Shown piece after piece: positions 1-12,084 of a stretch of DNA of 64,000 nt (position 1 is its first letter; each line of letters starts with the position of its first letter). A program made the position numbers and the translations under genes. The notes under the pieces are model-generated. The model was not told the DNA's origin. It was given only the letters and a program-made list of their open reading frames with translations, and ran no database searches. This DNA comes from Flaccisagitta enflata (lineage: Eukaryota; Chaetognatha; Sagittoidea; Aphragmophora): contig OZ231127.1 in the NCBI GenBank assembly GCA_965153355.1, positions 81,096,001 through 81,160,000 of the forward strand, given 5' to 3'.

Positions 1-102
1 AGAAAGAAAGAAAGAAAAAAATAAATAACAAGAACAAAATTCAACCTATAGATGCATCCTTTGCTTTTCCTTCCTGTGACTGAGCTTGTGATCGCACGTG
101 CA

Positions 103-121
103 AGAAAGAGAGAGAGAGAGC

Positions 122-204
<83 letters not shown>

Positions 205-235
205 GAGAGAGGAGAGAGAGAGAGAAGGGAGAGAG
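103..235. repeat. (GA)n microsatellite
   Basis: A nearly pure GA run of about 130 bp with a few GGGA interruptions at its right end. Polypurine on the plus strand. Confidence 0.97.
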
Positions 236-374
236 GTCTTGCTGGATCCGGCTTTATTTTTCGCAAACAATAAAAAAAACGCCATGGACGGACCGACAGA
301 CCGACAGATGGATGGACGGAGAGACAGGCAGACGGAAAAAGCCCCTACAAGAGGTGCGGATCTAAAAAAAAAAA

Positions 375-510
375 GCTTTGGGTAGAAGAAAAGGGTTTAA
401 AAAAAAAGAGGGAATGAAAGAGAGAAAGAGAAAACGAAGAAAGAATAAAAGAGAAAGAAAGAAAAAGAAAAAAAAAAGAAAAAAAAGAAGAAAGAAGAGA
501 GGGTTGAAAA
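375..510. repeat. A/G-rich low-complexity tract
   Basis: A purine-rich run of GAAA and AAAGAG mixtures follows a short GACGGACCGACAGA family-A-like core at 285-340. No coding signal seen. Confidence 0.8.
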
Positions 511-689
511 TATATTGAGACAAATGAATGAATAAATAAACATGTCAGTATGTGATTAGGGAGGAGCAATAGAAAGGAACAAAATTAAATGATTTTTCTT
601 GTTTCAGGTATTGCCACCGGTCGGGCAAAACAGAGTTGTTTATTTGTTTAAAATCTGACACACTGAGGGGGCGTTTCTAGTCAGAGACA

Positions 690-835
690 ATCGCGGTTTG
701 AATGGGCCACTCGGTCGCTCGCTACGTTCGTTCGCTCGCACCGCTCACTCCGCTCACTCGCTCCACAGCGCACTGCTTTGCTTCGCTTGCTATGCTCACT
801 CGCTCCGTTCACGGGCTCGCTCACTCACTTTGCTC
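690..835. repeat. degenerate (CGCTCACT)n tract
   Basis: Imperfect 8-12 bp repeats of CGCTC/GCTCACTC type, giving short open frames that are not genes. Confidence 0.7.
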
Positions 836-984
836 ACTCCCTTGTGGGACAGTTGAAATTCTTGAATATGTGTTCATACTGTTATCGCATTTCACGGGAG
901 GAAACGCGTTTTTGGTCGTCACTAGAAACACGCCCTAAGTCGAGAGAGAGAGGGAGAGAGAGATAGAGAGAGAGAAGGAGAGAT

Positions 985-1090
985 TGCGTGATTTTTGATT
1001 GCGTGCTACGCGACTCTACACCCCGCTATGTTGGTCCGTTGGTTGGTTGGTTGGTCGGTTGGTCAGTTGGTCGGTCGTTCGGTCGGTCGC
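985..1090 (+). mobile_element. family A element, 5' half
   Basis: Head hairpin GCGTGCTACGCGACTCTACA and CCCCGCTATG followed by a GGTTGGTCGGTC core. The tail is missing: family B element B1 begins inside the core. Confidence 0.75.
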
Positions 1091-1091
1091 C

Positions 1092-1735
1092 TTTTGGGCA
1101 GCGGCCCCAAAGGGGCCGATGACCTATGCTTTCACACATATGGGAAACTTCCTCCTCCTCCTCCTCCTCCTTCTCCTCCTCCTCCTTCTTCTCTGTCCCC
1201 CACCCAACTGCGAAGCCTAAATTTCAACCTCTAGCTCAAATCCAAGCCTTCAGGCTCCAATCCCAGTGTCATGGCTCAAATCCTTACATCAAGGCTCCAA
1301 TCCCAGCCTCCAGCCTCCAATCTCAGCCTTGAGGCTCCAATCCCAGCCTCAAGGCTCTAATCTCAGACTCTAGATTCCAATCCCAGACTTGAGGTTCCAA
1401 TCCCAGCCTCAAGGCTCCAATCCCAGCCTTGAGACTCCAATCCCAGCCTCAAGGCTCCATTCCTAGCCTTGAGGGTCCAATCCCAGCCTCGAGGGTTCAA
1501 TCCCAGCCGCGAGGCTCTATTACCAGCTTTGGGGCTGCAAACCCAGCCTCAAGGCTCCAACCCCAGCATCAAGGCTCCAATTCCATCCTCATGGCTCCAA
1601 TCCCGCCTCACGCCTCAATACTAAAATACTAGCCCAGCATAGGTCTTCCGCTCCTTTGGGGCCGCTGCCCCTCTCACCTTCACATCTAACATTCACTTAG
1701 GGGCAACGGGTACCGCTGACCATCTGACGCTTTTG
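1092..1735 (+). mobile_element. family B element B1
   Basis: Starts TTTTGGGCAGCGGCCCCAAA and GGGGCCG, then a (TCC)n run and a 20-bp minisatellite core of CAGCCTCAAGGCTCCAATCC type at about 1225-1620. The inverted arm CTTTGGGGCCGCTGCCCC follows at about 1652, and then the tail GGGCAACGGGTACCGCTGAC and CATCTGACGC. No protein-coding capacity; ORFs across the core are repeat artefacts. Confidence 0.8.
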
Positions 1736-1736
1736 C

Positions 1737-2128
1737 GTTTTTAGGCAGCGGCCCCGAAGGGGACGAAGTCCTGTAGAACACAGGGGGACTTTCGTTTGTC
1801 CGTTTGTTTGTTCGTTCGTCCCCCCTCAGGCCCCTCAGGCCTCAAATCTGGCCTCTCAGGCCTTAAATCTGGCCTTTCAGGCCTCAAATCTCGCCTCTCA
1901 GGCCTCAAATTTTGTCTCTCAGGCCTCAAATTTAACCTCTCAGGCCTCAAATCTGGCCTCTCAAGCCTCAAATTAGGCCTCTCAGACCTCAAATCCAAAT
2001 TCTCAGGCCTCAAACCTGGCCTCTCAGGCCTCAAATTAGGCCTCTCAGGCTACATATCAGCAATCTAAGCCTCAATTTATTGCTCTTAGGCTTCATATCA
2101 GTCCTCTGATTTCAAGCTTTGATCGAGC
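1737..2128 (+). mobile_element. family B element B2 with TCTCAGGCCTCAAAT core
   Basis: Head GGCAGCGGCCCCGAAGGGGA, then CGAAGTCCTGTAGAACACAG and GGGGACTTTCGTTTGTC, a short GTTC run and about 15 units of a 15-bp TCTCAGGCCTCAAAT repeat. The far arm is not found; B3 begins at its end, so the two are stacked. Confidence 0.8.
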
Positions 2129-2660
2129 TTTTGGGCAGCGGCCCCGAAGGGGACGAAGTCCTGTAGAACACAGGGGGACTTTCGTTCGTCATTCCGTTCG
2201 TCCGTCCGTTTGTCCGTTCGTCCCCCCCAGGCCCTCTCAGGCCTGAAATCTGCCCTTTCAGGCCTGAAATTTACCCTCTCAGGCCTGAAATCTGCCTCTC
2301 AGGCCTTGAATCTGCCCTCTCAGGCCTTAAATCTGCCCTCCCAGGCCTGAAATCTGTCCTCTCAGGCCTGAAATCTGCTCTCACAGATTCAAGGCCTGAG
2401 AGGGCAGATTTCAGGTCTGAGAGGGTAAATTTCAGGCCTGAAAGGGCAGATTTCAGGCCTGAGAGGGCCTGGGGGGAACGGACGGATGGATGGACGGACG
2501 GACAGAATGACGAACGAAAGTCCCCCTGTGTTCTACAGGACTTCGTCCCCTTTGGGGCCGCTGCCCTGCTTCCTCTCACTCCATTTCACAATCACGCAAA
2601 GCAGGGCAACGGGTATCGCTGACCACATATTGCCCTTGGGCGACCTGTTTAGCTTTTTGA
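2129..2660 (+). mobile_element. family B element B3, foldback form
   Basis: The head at 2129-2240 and its inverted copy at 2470-2565 pair over about 100 nt, including the AAGTCCTGTAGAACACAGGG block. Between them the TCTCAGGCCTGAAATCTGCC repeat runs first in one and then in the opposite orientation, with a switch near 2390. The tail is GGGCAACGGGTATCGCTGAC. Transcripts would form a long hairpin. Confidence 0.85.
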
Positions 2661-2755
2661 GCGTATGGCTCCTACCCAGATGCCCCAGTGACTTTCCTCA
2701 GCACTGCTCTTGCCCACCCGCACGCGACTAGGGTAGCCGTGTATCCGGCCTTGTT
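2660..2755 (+). mobile_element. family A element, 3' tail fragment
   Basis: CACTGCTCTTGCCCACCCGC then ACGCGACTAGGGTAGCCGTG and TATCCGGCCTTGTTT is the conserved family A tail. The head and core are replaced by B3. Confidence 0.8.
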
Positions 2756-2869
2756 TACCCACAAAAAAGGGCCAAGGATGGACCAGATGTACTGAGAGAC
2801 CAATAGTAGACCGACAGATGGAATAACAAACCCTTTTCTAGAGAACTTAGCAGTAGCTATGGCTACCTC

Positions 2870-3100
2870 TCCATAACTGGGTTTTGGGCCTCGTGATTAA
2901 GGCTTTGAGGCTGGGATTTGGGCTTCAGAACTAGATTTAGGGCTTTGAGGCTGGGATTTAGGCTTGAGGCTGGGATTGGGCCTTGAGGCGGGGATTTAGG
3001 CCTTGAGACTGTGATTTGAGCCTTGAGGCTGGGATTCTGGACTCGAAGCTAGGATATTGGCCTTGAGGATAAGATTTGGGTCTTGAGGTCTGGGAAGGGG
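2870..3100. repeat. 18-bp minisatellite GGCTTGAGGCTGGGATTT
   Basis: About a dozen diverged units. The sequence resembles the core of family B elements, so it may be an orphan core. Confidence 0.8.
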
Positions 3101-3142
3101 GGACATAGGAGAAGCAGGAGAAGAAAGAAGTAACAAGTAACA

Positions 3143-3445
3143 ATTGAATGAATGAATGAACAAATGAACAATTGGAAGAGTGAAAGAATGAATGAATGAA
3201 TGAATGATTGCATGAATGAATGAATGAATGAATGAATGAATGAATGAAGGATGGGTTGGACAAATCTTTAATAAAGAGAAAACAATTCTAGAACCGCGGG
3301 GAGTAACATATCTATGAAAGAGGAGAAAAATAGACTTGACGAATGAATGAATGTAAGGATGAATGAAAGAATGAATGAATGAATGAAAGAATGAATGAAT
3401 GAATATATGAATAAATGTATGCAAGAGTGAATGAATGAATGCACA
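3143..3445. repeat. (GAAT)n tetranucleotide arrays
   Basis: Two blocks (3150-3255 and 3342-3445) separated by 90 bp. They give [12 protein letters not shown] open frames on the minus strand that are not genes. Confidence 0.95.
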
Positions 3446-3449
3446 AATT

Positions 3450-4320
3450 ATCAAAAGCGTTGATTATCGAAGGAATGCAAGTAGCCAAGTAACGTGAAAA
3501 TTTGAGTAATCATAACGAGAATCAGAGTTATGACATGTTGAAAGATATGCTTAAAATAGCTATTTAAGCATGTTTTAAAAATATTTTTTAAATGTTTATT
3601 AAAAAATATTTAAAAAAATATTTATTTATATGAAAATCATTTGTTTTTGACAGATCTTGAATATTTTCATATATTTTTTTCTTGAATTGATATGAAAAAT
3701 TCATCAAAATTAATAAAGATAGAATAACACACTTTAAATATAGGACATGAAATCTACCAGAAAAAAATAAAGCGCTTCACCCCACTTTTGCATCAATAAT
3801 GGGATAATTATCTATTCACAAATGTTTTCATTGCTCAAGTTGTCACTGGATACACTTGATATGTACGTCTGTTCCATATTTTACGCTTTATATCGCCTTT
3901 TGATAAACAATTCTCATGAAAAATGGCAAGAATATGAAGATTTTTAGTGAAATTCTGTTGACATTTTTTTCTATTTTCTCAGGTCGAAATTATAAGATAG
4001 CCACATCCAGAAGAATTTTGCATTTTCAAAAACATAGTTCTCTCTAAAAACGATTTGGGAAGAGAACTATGTTCTTTGTTTTTTCATTTTTTCCTTTTCT
4101 ATGCAAACTTATAATTTCGACCAGCCCCATGTCAGTGACAAAAAAGAAAATTGAAGAAATTTTCAGTAAATCTTCTTCAGTAATTTATGCTAAATCTGAG
4201 TCTTTTGCCAAACGGATGCAAATTTTGCTTTCAGATATCATGCATGTCTTATCTCAATCACTTTTAATCACTTGTTTTTTTATTTTCACTCATGTATATT
4301 TTCTATTTTGACCCGTTTTG
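3450..4320. other. AT-rich intergenic stretch with small palindromes
   Basis: No gene seen. It contains an imperfect foldback: GGTCGAAATTATAAG near 3983 is inverted near 4104, and inside it AACATAGTTCTCT (about 4030) pairs with AGAGAACTATGTT (about 4062). Probably the remnant of a small inverted-repeat element. Confidence 0.6.
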
Positions 4321-5105
4321 ATACCCTAAATGTTGGCTTCGCGGGCACGCTGTCATAGAAATGTTGATATCTATCTAATAAAGATGGATTTTGCATCAAT
4401 TTTTTTTGTTTTGCTTTCAAAAAATGATATATTTGGTAAAAATCATAAAAAAATTTGTCATATTGAATATTCATTTTATAGCCATAATGAATGCCAAATT
4501 CCTCGCGATCTTGCTCCGTGTCATAACTTATAGTACAAGAGAGTGTAACCGTTGGCATATGGGAAGGTCTGTAGGAAGGTTGGTAACGCGAGATTTAGGA
4601 TGACGCGAAATTGACGGAAAAAGTGATTTCTGAGCATTACCGAGCCTGCCCAGACAAATTACAGCCCCTGCCATACCCCACACTGCCCCTGCTAAGCCGC
4701 ATTATTGCCCCTGCCCACCCGCCGCGCCAGCGACCACTTATTGGCCGTCTACAATGCCAAAAGGCGACACAAACCAAATTTTCAAAAAACATGCCGTGCA
4801 AGAAGTGGAGGAAGGGATGCCCAAATGGGGAAAAAAGAGCGGAGGGAGATGAATCACAATATGTCGCTAAGCGCAAAATGTTTCTAAGCACAAGATGATG
4901 TGAGCACAAGGTGCACAAGGTGATGGTAACAAATTTTGACACCACATTCACACACATGAATGCCGCGAGGAAAAATATGTTATCACCGCTTCATAGACGC
5001 TTCCACGCATCTCCATCATGGTAGGCTGGTCTGTAGATTAGTTTGATTGTCCTTTTTTTTTCTCATCTATGAAGGGAGATACAAGTCATCAGGGACTTCG
5101 GGCCG
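4320..5105. other. intergenic stretch, nothing recognised
   Basis: An open frame on the minus strand at 4286-4558 (90 codons) has no recognisable motif and an AT-biased composition. A short run of GCCCCTGC repeats at 4660-4720 resembles family A tails. Confidence 0.5.
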
Positions 5106-5552
5106 TAAGTAGATTCTGAGTGAGAAACTAGTCGTTAGACAAATGATCCCCGTCACGGAGCAACTTCTTTTTCTTTTTTCGCATTTATTATTAAACGAGA
5201 TGCGAGAAAAACTTTTGTCGGCGAATTGCGCATAATTAACGGCTTTAATGAATCTCAAGAGAGTCGCGTGATGAATGGTAAACTAAAATTGACATTCGCA
5301 GCAGGGGACCAAAAAAAAAGTTGATCCGCTCGCATGAAGTGACTTTCATATTTGAGGAATTTGGCCCTCCTCATGCTTGCTGCTACGTTCTAGATCACCA
5401 CAATTTGGCAATCGCATTGAAAGAGTCGAAAAAGGGGCATCGGGGAGCGTGTTTTAATATCCCCGCGGTCGGACGCTCAGGCTAGAATTATTTTTATAGT
5501 CGCATGGTATACTACACCCCGCTATGTTCACCCATTCGTCCGTTGGTCCGTC
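5106..5552 (+). repeat. 450-bp interspersed repeat, copy 1
   Basis: Nearly the same sequence recurs at 63197-63645, from GTAAGTAGATTCTGAGTGAG to CACCCATTCGTCC and beyond. It ends in a family-A-like head (AGTCGCATGGTATACTACAC and CCCGCTATG), after which a different element is inserted in each copy: family A2 here, family B at 63 kb. Confidence 0.9.
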
Positions 5553-5703
5553 CTTTTTTAGTTGCAGACACGCAACTCTATAAGAGTCTTTGTCCGTCCG
5601 TCGGTCCGTCCGTTGGTCCATAATGATCGAGTCAAAAAGTGGGAAAACGCGCATTTCCGCCCCTGCCCACCAGTCCGCAACTGGTGGCAGTGTATCCAGC
5701 CAT
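5553..5703 (+). mobile_element. family A element, A2 subtype
   Basis: Head TTTTAGTTGCAGACACGCAA and CTCTATAAGAG, a GTCCGTCGG core, ATAATGATCGAGTC, then tail CCGCAACTGGTGGCAGTGTA. It is nested in the core of the preceding repeat. Confidence 0.8.
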
Positions 5704-5815
5704 GGTATCTTTTTTGCGCATATGAGCTTTCCTTAATCACCACTTCCGCCAAAATGTCCCTGCCCAACCGTGTTTCACCTGCTGGAGAATTAGAGATAGA
5801 AGAAAAAGCATAGTG

Positions 5816-5982
5816 TTTTTTAATTGCGGACACGCAACTCTATAAGAGGCTTTATCTGTCCGTCCGTCCGTCCGTTGGTCCTTCTGTTGGTCCGTAATGA
5901 TCGAGTCGAAAAGTGGGAAAACGCGCATTTCTGCCCCTGCCCACCCGTCCGCAACTGGTGGCCGTGTATCCGGCCTTGTTTA
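5816..5982 (+). mobile_element. family A element, A2 subtype, complete
   Basis: Head AATTGCGGACACGCAACTCT, (GTCC)n core, GTAATGATCGAGTCGAAAAG, and tail CCCGTCCGCAACTGGTGGCC then GTGTATCCGGCCTTGTTT. The tail TCCGCAACT is the reverse complement of the head's left arm type AGTTGCGGA. Confidence 0.85.
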
Positions 5983-6545
5983 TGATTATATCATTTAAAC
6001 CAAGATCATTTGCGTCTGACATTGGGACCTGATGCCCCGCTTATTTGCTGTTGCAGATCGTTAAAACCTTACCATGAACTAACAAAATGATGAAAACGAC
6101 GATGAAGATAACCATAAAAACAACAACATGGCCGATGCTAATGAAAACGACGCTGATAAAGAAGACGCTGATAAAGAAGACGACGACGAATTGTGATAGG
6201 CAACATTGACAAAGACGTCAATGATGACGTAAATGGCGGAGGACATCAATGTCTAAACTTGCTCGGACCAAAGCATCAATGGTAAACATGGAAGTAAGTT
6301 CGGAACCCATAAACCGGTAAAATTTCCCTCTCATATAGTCAAATATGCTCCTTACCATCCATGAGCGACTTTCGAGTGTAAAATTAAGTTGATAACAATC
6401 TCACAGTTACGTTACTGTTACAGACATGATAAAATCGCTATTTGATCTAACAGAAAGAAGTTCCGTGCAATCGACCAAGTTGATGGAGATTTCGCTTCTT
6501 CCGAGGATTAGTAACTAGCAACTGTCTCCGTGTCACGGTGTCTAC

Positions 6546-6547
<2 letters not shown>

Positions 6548-6629
<82 letters not shown>

Positions 6630-6660
6630 TACAGACACACACACACACACACACACACAC
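6548..6660. repeat. compound (GA)n(CAGA)n(CA)n microsatellite
   Basis: About 31 GA units, then six CAGA units, then a 27-bp CA run. Confidence 0.97.
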
Positions 6661-6959
6661 CTTAATTTACACTATTCAAAAACACGTTAGAATACTTGCA
6701 CACACGCACGCACCCGGACAAATTATCACACATACTCAAAAGTAATCACACACACACATATATAACATCAGGATCCACGTAAATGATCGCGGCGTGCGAG
6801 GACAACAGCAAATTTATGTCATGTGGATTTTCAAACTATATGAGAACGGTGTGTAAAAAAAGTTACTTATACCAACATGCAGACAAAAACACACTGACCC
6901 ATCCGCATAGCAAATACACAGGTACATCATACAATAAAGACAACAATGAAAATGACAAG

Positions 6960-8064
6960 GTGTAAGAAGTTATGTAGCGGCTCTCTTCGTCAGAGGCGCT
7001 ACATTGGGCAACTCTCTCGTCTACGTTGCGTCGTTCACAGCGTCAAAGACACATTGGATCTAACTCACATTTGATCTAACTCCGTGTTTCGATTGTTAGT
7101 TGAAGACTCGCAACACAAAAAGAAGCTTTGTCAATCTGTCGGCGTTGGTCTGTTGGTCCGTCATACTTGATTCAAAAACGTAAAAACGCTCATTTAGGAA
7201 ACTGTAGTTGTGATCATCTGTGAAGATGGGGGGAGAGGATAGGGGTTGGATGCCCTGTCCACTTGTCTGCAATGTAATTATGAGCCCGCGTCACTTGTTA
7301 AAGTCATGCGACTTTTGTTTTAGCCAAATGTTACATTCGCGCAATGGGTGACTGGTGAAATTTAAGTAGGGTAAGGGGTAGCGTCAAAGTTAGGTGCTGG
7401 GTTGAAGATACGGTTAGGGTTATAGATTTCAGCCGAAGAGAGAATGGATTTTTGATGAAATAACAATTTAAAGCACTCTGTATTTTTATTGCTATGGTTT
7501 TAGATAGGGTGACAGATAGGTGGGGCAGAATCAAGACCGCGTGAGTAGATTCTGGTGGACGTACTGGTTGAATTACAGAAATGTGTTCCAACTTCTACTG
7601 TACTTTTATTATTTTGATTGTGCGTTGCAGTGTCAATGTATGTTTTGCAGTCGTTTATAGATCTGCATGTTGTCTTATCAAATTGTTTCATGTTCAAAGA
7701 AACACAGATAAAAAGCTTTGAATAAAAATGATTATTCATGATTTTGTATCAATTAATAAATGCTCGGCTTAAGCCCTTATTACTGTTAAAGGATGTGGGC
7801 TATTAGCGATTGGTCCCCTTAGTTAGTTAAGGTAACGTTTGATAGGTTCCCGAGCATCAAGAATAGAGAGAAACTTGATCTATTTTACCATTCTATTTAT
7901 CAGTAGATTTCCAGTCGATTCCGTCCAGGACACGGTACGTGTACTTTAGTATCTAAGCGACTACTTTTTTGTTGACAAACCATCTCGGGAACTTACGAGC
8001 AATTTTTCCCGATGACATAGTTTGATAGTCCTTTTTTGCTGGTCTACAATGGGTAATTCACTAC
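6960..8064. other. intergenic, no gene recognised
   Basis: A degenerate family A2 head is visible near 7098-7165 (GTTAGTTGAAGACTCGCAAC then AGAAGCTTTGTC). Short unrelated open frames only. Confidence 0.5.
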
Positions 8065-9871
8065 CCCGTGTTCAATCTCAAAGTCGGAAAAGTAAAAAGC
8101 TTACATTCTTAAACGCAACCAGTCAGTGATTTCAAATCATTTTTCTCTTGTAGTAATATGATTGACGTTTTTTGTGTAAAATTTTCATTGGTCTAGCCTT
8201 TATAGCTTGTTCACAATTTTGATTTTAAGTAAAACAACTGTATCAAGTTTGTGCTAAAAAACTCTCCTTTTAATCATGATAGTTTTTCTTAGAATTGCTC
8301 TAATTTCTACAAAATTCGAAGTAAAAACTCCAGATTGGACTCAAATTATATACAATTTTAAAATGTTTACATCTGAGATCAATCTGGCACCGGTTATCAA
8401 GCCGTTTAAGAATTAAAGGCAGAATATTGAAAAGGCTTGTGTCATGCTAACCCGACCATGGACGGGATGAAATTCATCAAATTTACATGTTTGAAAATTG
8501 AACACAACCATAAGTCATCGTGTAGCTTACCTATTCTTAGATATGAATCCATACTTGGATTTTCTTAAGTAAGCTCATTTTTCATGCAAATTAGGCTTAA
8601 ATAGATATTGTTGGCAATTTTATTACTAGAAAATTTAGCTAAATACAACTAAGAAATCAATATGACAGTGATATTCTTATTGATAAGGTTCAAGCAAACA
8701 TGTGAGATCATGTTTCTGAAATTTTTTGGAATTGTTTTAGTTTTTAAAAAAAATCTCTATAAGCACCATTTCTGGCTGGGTGGGCTGTTGGAAGAAAAAT
8801 TTTTTTCCCCAAGCTCTTTTTTATGCCAGTGACGAGGAATCTTTAAAGGAAGCTTCATGAAATATTTCAACCAAATCGGACAATTACTTTAGAAGTTGAG
8901 CCATTTTTTCATTTTTTCATCTGGTAGGCTGCTTGGTCTTGTTGGACTGCTTGACATTCTGTAGGTCGCATCATAATTTAGGCAAAAGGCCCTCTTGGTC
9001 TAGGTATCCACCATGCAAAATTTCAATGGGCTAGCTCGAACAGTTCCTGAGATATGCCAATTTCAATTTTAAGAAATTTTATCAAATTAAGACACAAAAG
9101 CATCGCGCATTTGTGTGAGGAGCGCTGTGTGGAAACAAAGAATTAACTACAATGGTCGTCCGACGAGCGTATCAATTCTGTTCACACTCCGAGGACCAAC
9201 AAAATGTAGAATTTCATTGTGGCTAAACGCTTGGGAGTTAAGATTTCAAATTATCAGGATATATACAAAACTTCACGCTCTTTCACATGGTGTTGTCAGT
9301 TTTCATGTGAATTGAGTAGTGAGTTGAATTTTTTTGTGTATCCTGTGGGATTGATACTAGTTGATAAAAACTCATAACATCATAAGATGCAACATTTTTT
9401 TGATTGGTTTTGCTTGCTATTTCTTACAGGAGACATAACGGAGACACGGCAAAAAGAGCCCTCTGAACAAATTTTCAGACCCTCTAGGGGTAGGGAGGGT
9501 CACAAAAAATGGTTTGAAATTGTACACTGGGTAGTTATGAATGTCTTTGAACCATTTAACCATATAATGCTGTATCTGAAGCTTGGGCCAACGTAGATTG
9601 GCAGAAAGTCGGGCCCTCAAGCATGCTGTGGAACCGTGACATTTGCCAAAAACAATGTTGATGAAAATATGAGTTTTTGAGCTTCAACTGTAAATACTTG
9701 TTTTAATTCAAATTGATGTTGTGGACAACGCATTAAAGCTAGACCAATGAAATTTGTACACAAAAAACGTCAAACATAATACTACAAGAGAAAAATGGTT
9801 TTAAACCACTGACTTAGTGCGTTTAGAAATGTAAGCTTTTTACTTTTCCGACTTTGAGATTGAACACCCTG
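8065..9871. mobile_element. 1.8-kb foldback element with about 190-bp inverted repeats
   Basis: The left arm GTGTTCAATCTCAAAGTCGG then AAAAGTAAAAAGCTTACATT (8068 on) is inverted at 9871 leftwards with few differences for about 190 nt. The interior has no transposase-like ORF. A diverged relative of the interior (about 8700-9640) is found at about 28950-30190, so this is a family, not a one-off duplication. Confidence 0.85.
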
Positions 9872-10233
9872 TATCCAGTTCTTTCAGTTTACGCAACCTT
9901 GCATTTGAGCAATGAGCATGGGCTGAGCATGATGGGAGGACCTGAACGGATCGTTATTTCCTCATGGTTCTTTTTACGTAACACGGCATTTTTTTTGGTT
10001 GCGATGGCCACTCTCAACTATTACATAGTAATAATCATGCTCGCAGTAAAGACTTCGATGAGGATTATCCAAAATCCGCAATTTTGTACGTGCTTTTCAA
10101 CATGCGTGTGCGCGTGAGTGTGCGCATGCACCATCACATACGTGGGCACAGGGACGTGTGCATGTGCTTGCACATACATGTAAAAGGGATTTAAGGGAGA
10201 AAGACAAAGATAAGGAAAGAAAAAATAGAGAGA

Positions 10234-10246
10234 AAAATGAATATGA

Positions 10247-10333
<87 letters not shown>

Positions 10334-10334
10334 T

Positions 10335-10422
<88 letters not shown>

Positions 10423-10547
10423 AATGAATCTAGAAAATAAAAAAAGAATACATCAATTCAAGGAAGAAACAAGAAATAATGAAAAACAGAAAGAAAGAAA
10501 GCAAGGAAGAACGAAAGAAAGAAAGAAAGAAAGAGAGAAAGAGAGAC

Positions 10548-10622
<75 letters not shown>

Positions 10623-10664
10623 GAGAAAGAAAGAAAGAAAGAAGGAAAGAAAGAGAGACAGACA
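10234..10664. repeat. (GAAA)n arrays
   Basis: Two long tetranucleotide arrays (10234-10424 and 10487-10664) around a 60-bp A-rich spacer. ORFs of ERKKERKK type are artefacts. Confidence 0.97.
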
Positions 10665-10959
10665 GATAGACAGGAAGAAAAAAAGAGCGTGAGAGAAAGA
10701 GAGCTTAATACTCGACTGACCGAGAAACCGGCATCAAATTCGCGTCCATTCATAAATTCCACGCAAGGAAGTGAAAAAAAAAAAAAACAAAGGAAAAAAC
10801 CAAATCAAAGACTTGTCACCTTTTTTTTTTATGCGTCTCACCGGATAACTAATTTGGTTATTCATTAATCAATTTCCACCACAACCAATGGAAAAAGGAA
10901 ATTTGAAAGTGTAACCCCCCCCCCCACCTCTACCCTGACCATGACTCTTTCCTTTGCTA

Positions 10960-11237
10960 GATCTCTGGAATTTGTTGAACATTGTCGCCATACTGCCTAT
11001 TTGTGATAAAGAAACCCTTACCCTTGCCCTTACCCTTGCTTTTACCTTTACCTCTTCCAGATCTGTGACATTTGTTGTTGTTTCTATACAACCAATTCTG
11101 GTAAAGAAACCATAACCTCGCGCTTGTCTTTACCTTTTCTTTCGCTAGATCTTTGGCATTGACCACCAGTTATGATAGAGAACTCTTTCCCTTGCCCCTG
11201 CCATACCACCCTTTCCTTACCTTCACCTTTACCTATG
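10960..11237. repeat. 82-bp minisatellite, left part
   Basis: Units contain the palindrome GCCAGATCTCTGGC followed by ATTTGTTGTTG, CCATACCACCATTTGTGAT and a run of CCCTTACCCTTGCC. The array is interrupted by the MITE-like element at 11238-11557. Confidence 0.85.
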
Positions 11238-11557
11238 CCCAGGGGTGTATATAATTGAGTAGCTATTGATCTTTCCCGCCCCCCCCCCCTGCCTTTGATT
11301 ATCTTCCCCGCGATGCATCGCGTTGCATTACAAAATCTATGATTTTCTTACCAAAAAAAGCAATAAAACAGTATATTTAAGGTTTAAATAGTGTTAAATT
11401 GTGTTTTGCTAATCAAGTTTTATGATTTGGTACTGCCAAAAGTTATATTTCCCCAAATTTTCTTTTTTTTTCCCATTCCTTTCCCTTCCCCATCTCCAGA
11501 CCCTTTGATTTTCTTTCCCCCCCTGCCGGGGGGGGGGAACTCAATTATACACAGGCC
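11238..11557. mobile_element. MITE-like element G, copy 1
   Basis: A 320-bp element whose ends are inverted: left GGGGTGTATATAATTGAGT, right (reverse complement) GTGTATAATTGAGTT. It contains homopolymer C and G runs just inside each end, and AAGGTTTAAATAGTGTTAAA internally. A second copy lies at 42141-42470. Confidence 0.85.
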
Positions 11558-11948
11558 TATATATATGCCTATATATATGCCAGATCTCTGGCATTTGCTG
11601 TTGCTATACCTGCATCTGTTAAAGATAACTTTTACCCCTGCTCTTACCTTTGCCATTGCCAGATGTGAAGCATTTGTTGCGGGTGCTATACCATCATTTG
11701 TGATGAGGAACCCATACCCTTGCCCTTACCTTTTCTTTTGCCAGATCTCTGGCATTTGTGGTTGTTATCGTATGACCATTTGTGATGAAACGGACCCTTA
11801 TCTTTGCCTTTGCCAAATCTCTGGCATTTGTTGATGTTGCCATACTACAATCTGTTATGAATACCCTTATTCTTGCCCTTACCTTTTCCTTTGCCAGATC
11901 TCTGGCATTTGTTGTTGTTGCCATACCACCATTTGTGATAAAGGGCCG
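11558..11948. repeat. 82-bp minisatellite, right part
   Basis: Continuation of the 10960-11237 array after the MITE insertion, about five units with CCAGATCTCTGGCATTTGTT at each unit start. Confidence 0.85.
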
Positions 11949-12084
11949 GCAGCCAAGACACTTTTAGGCGCAAAATGGTTTCCGAAAATATCTGAGAGTA
12001 AGGCGATCCTGTAGGAGATGAAAAAAATATGTAGGAAAGAAAAATGGAAGTCGAATAAGGATTTGTTCGAACAACTTACAAATC

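Noticed and set aside
690-970. Plus-strand frames at 702-966
   Set aside because: Built on CGCTCACT repeats and followed by GA repeats; no domain.
4286-4558. 90-codon frame on the minus strand as a gene or the missing last receptor exon
   Set aside because: No M4, KWW or SPYR-type motif; AT-biased; no family recognised.
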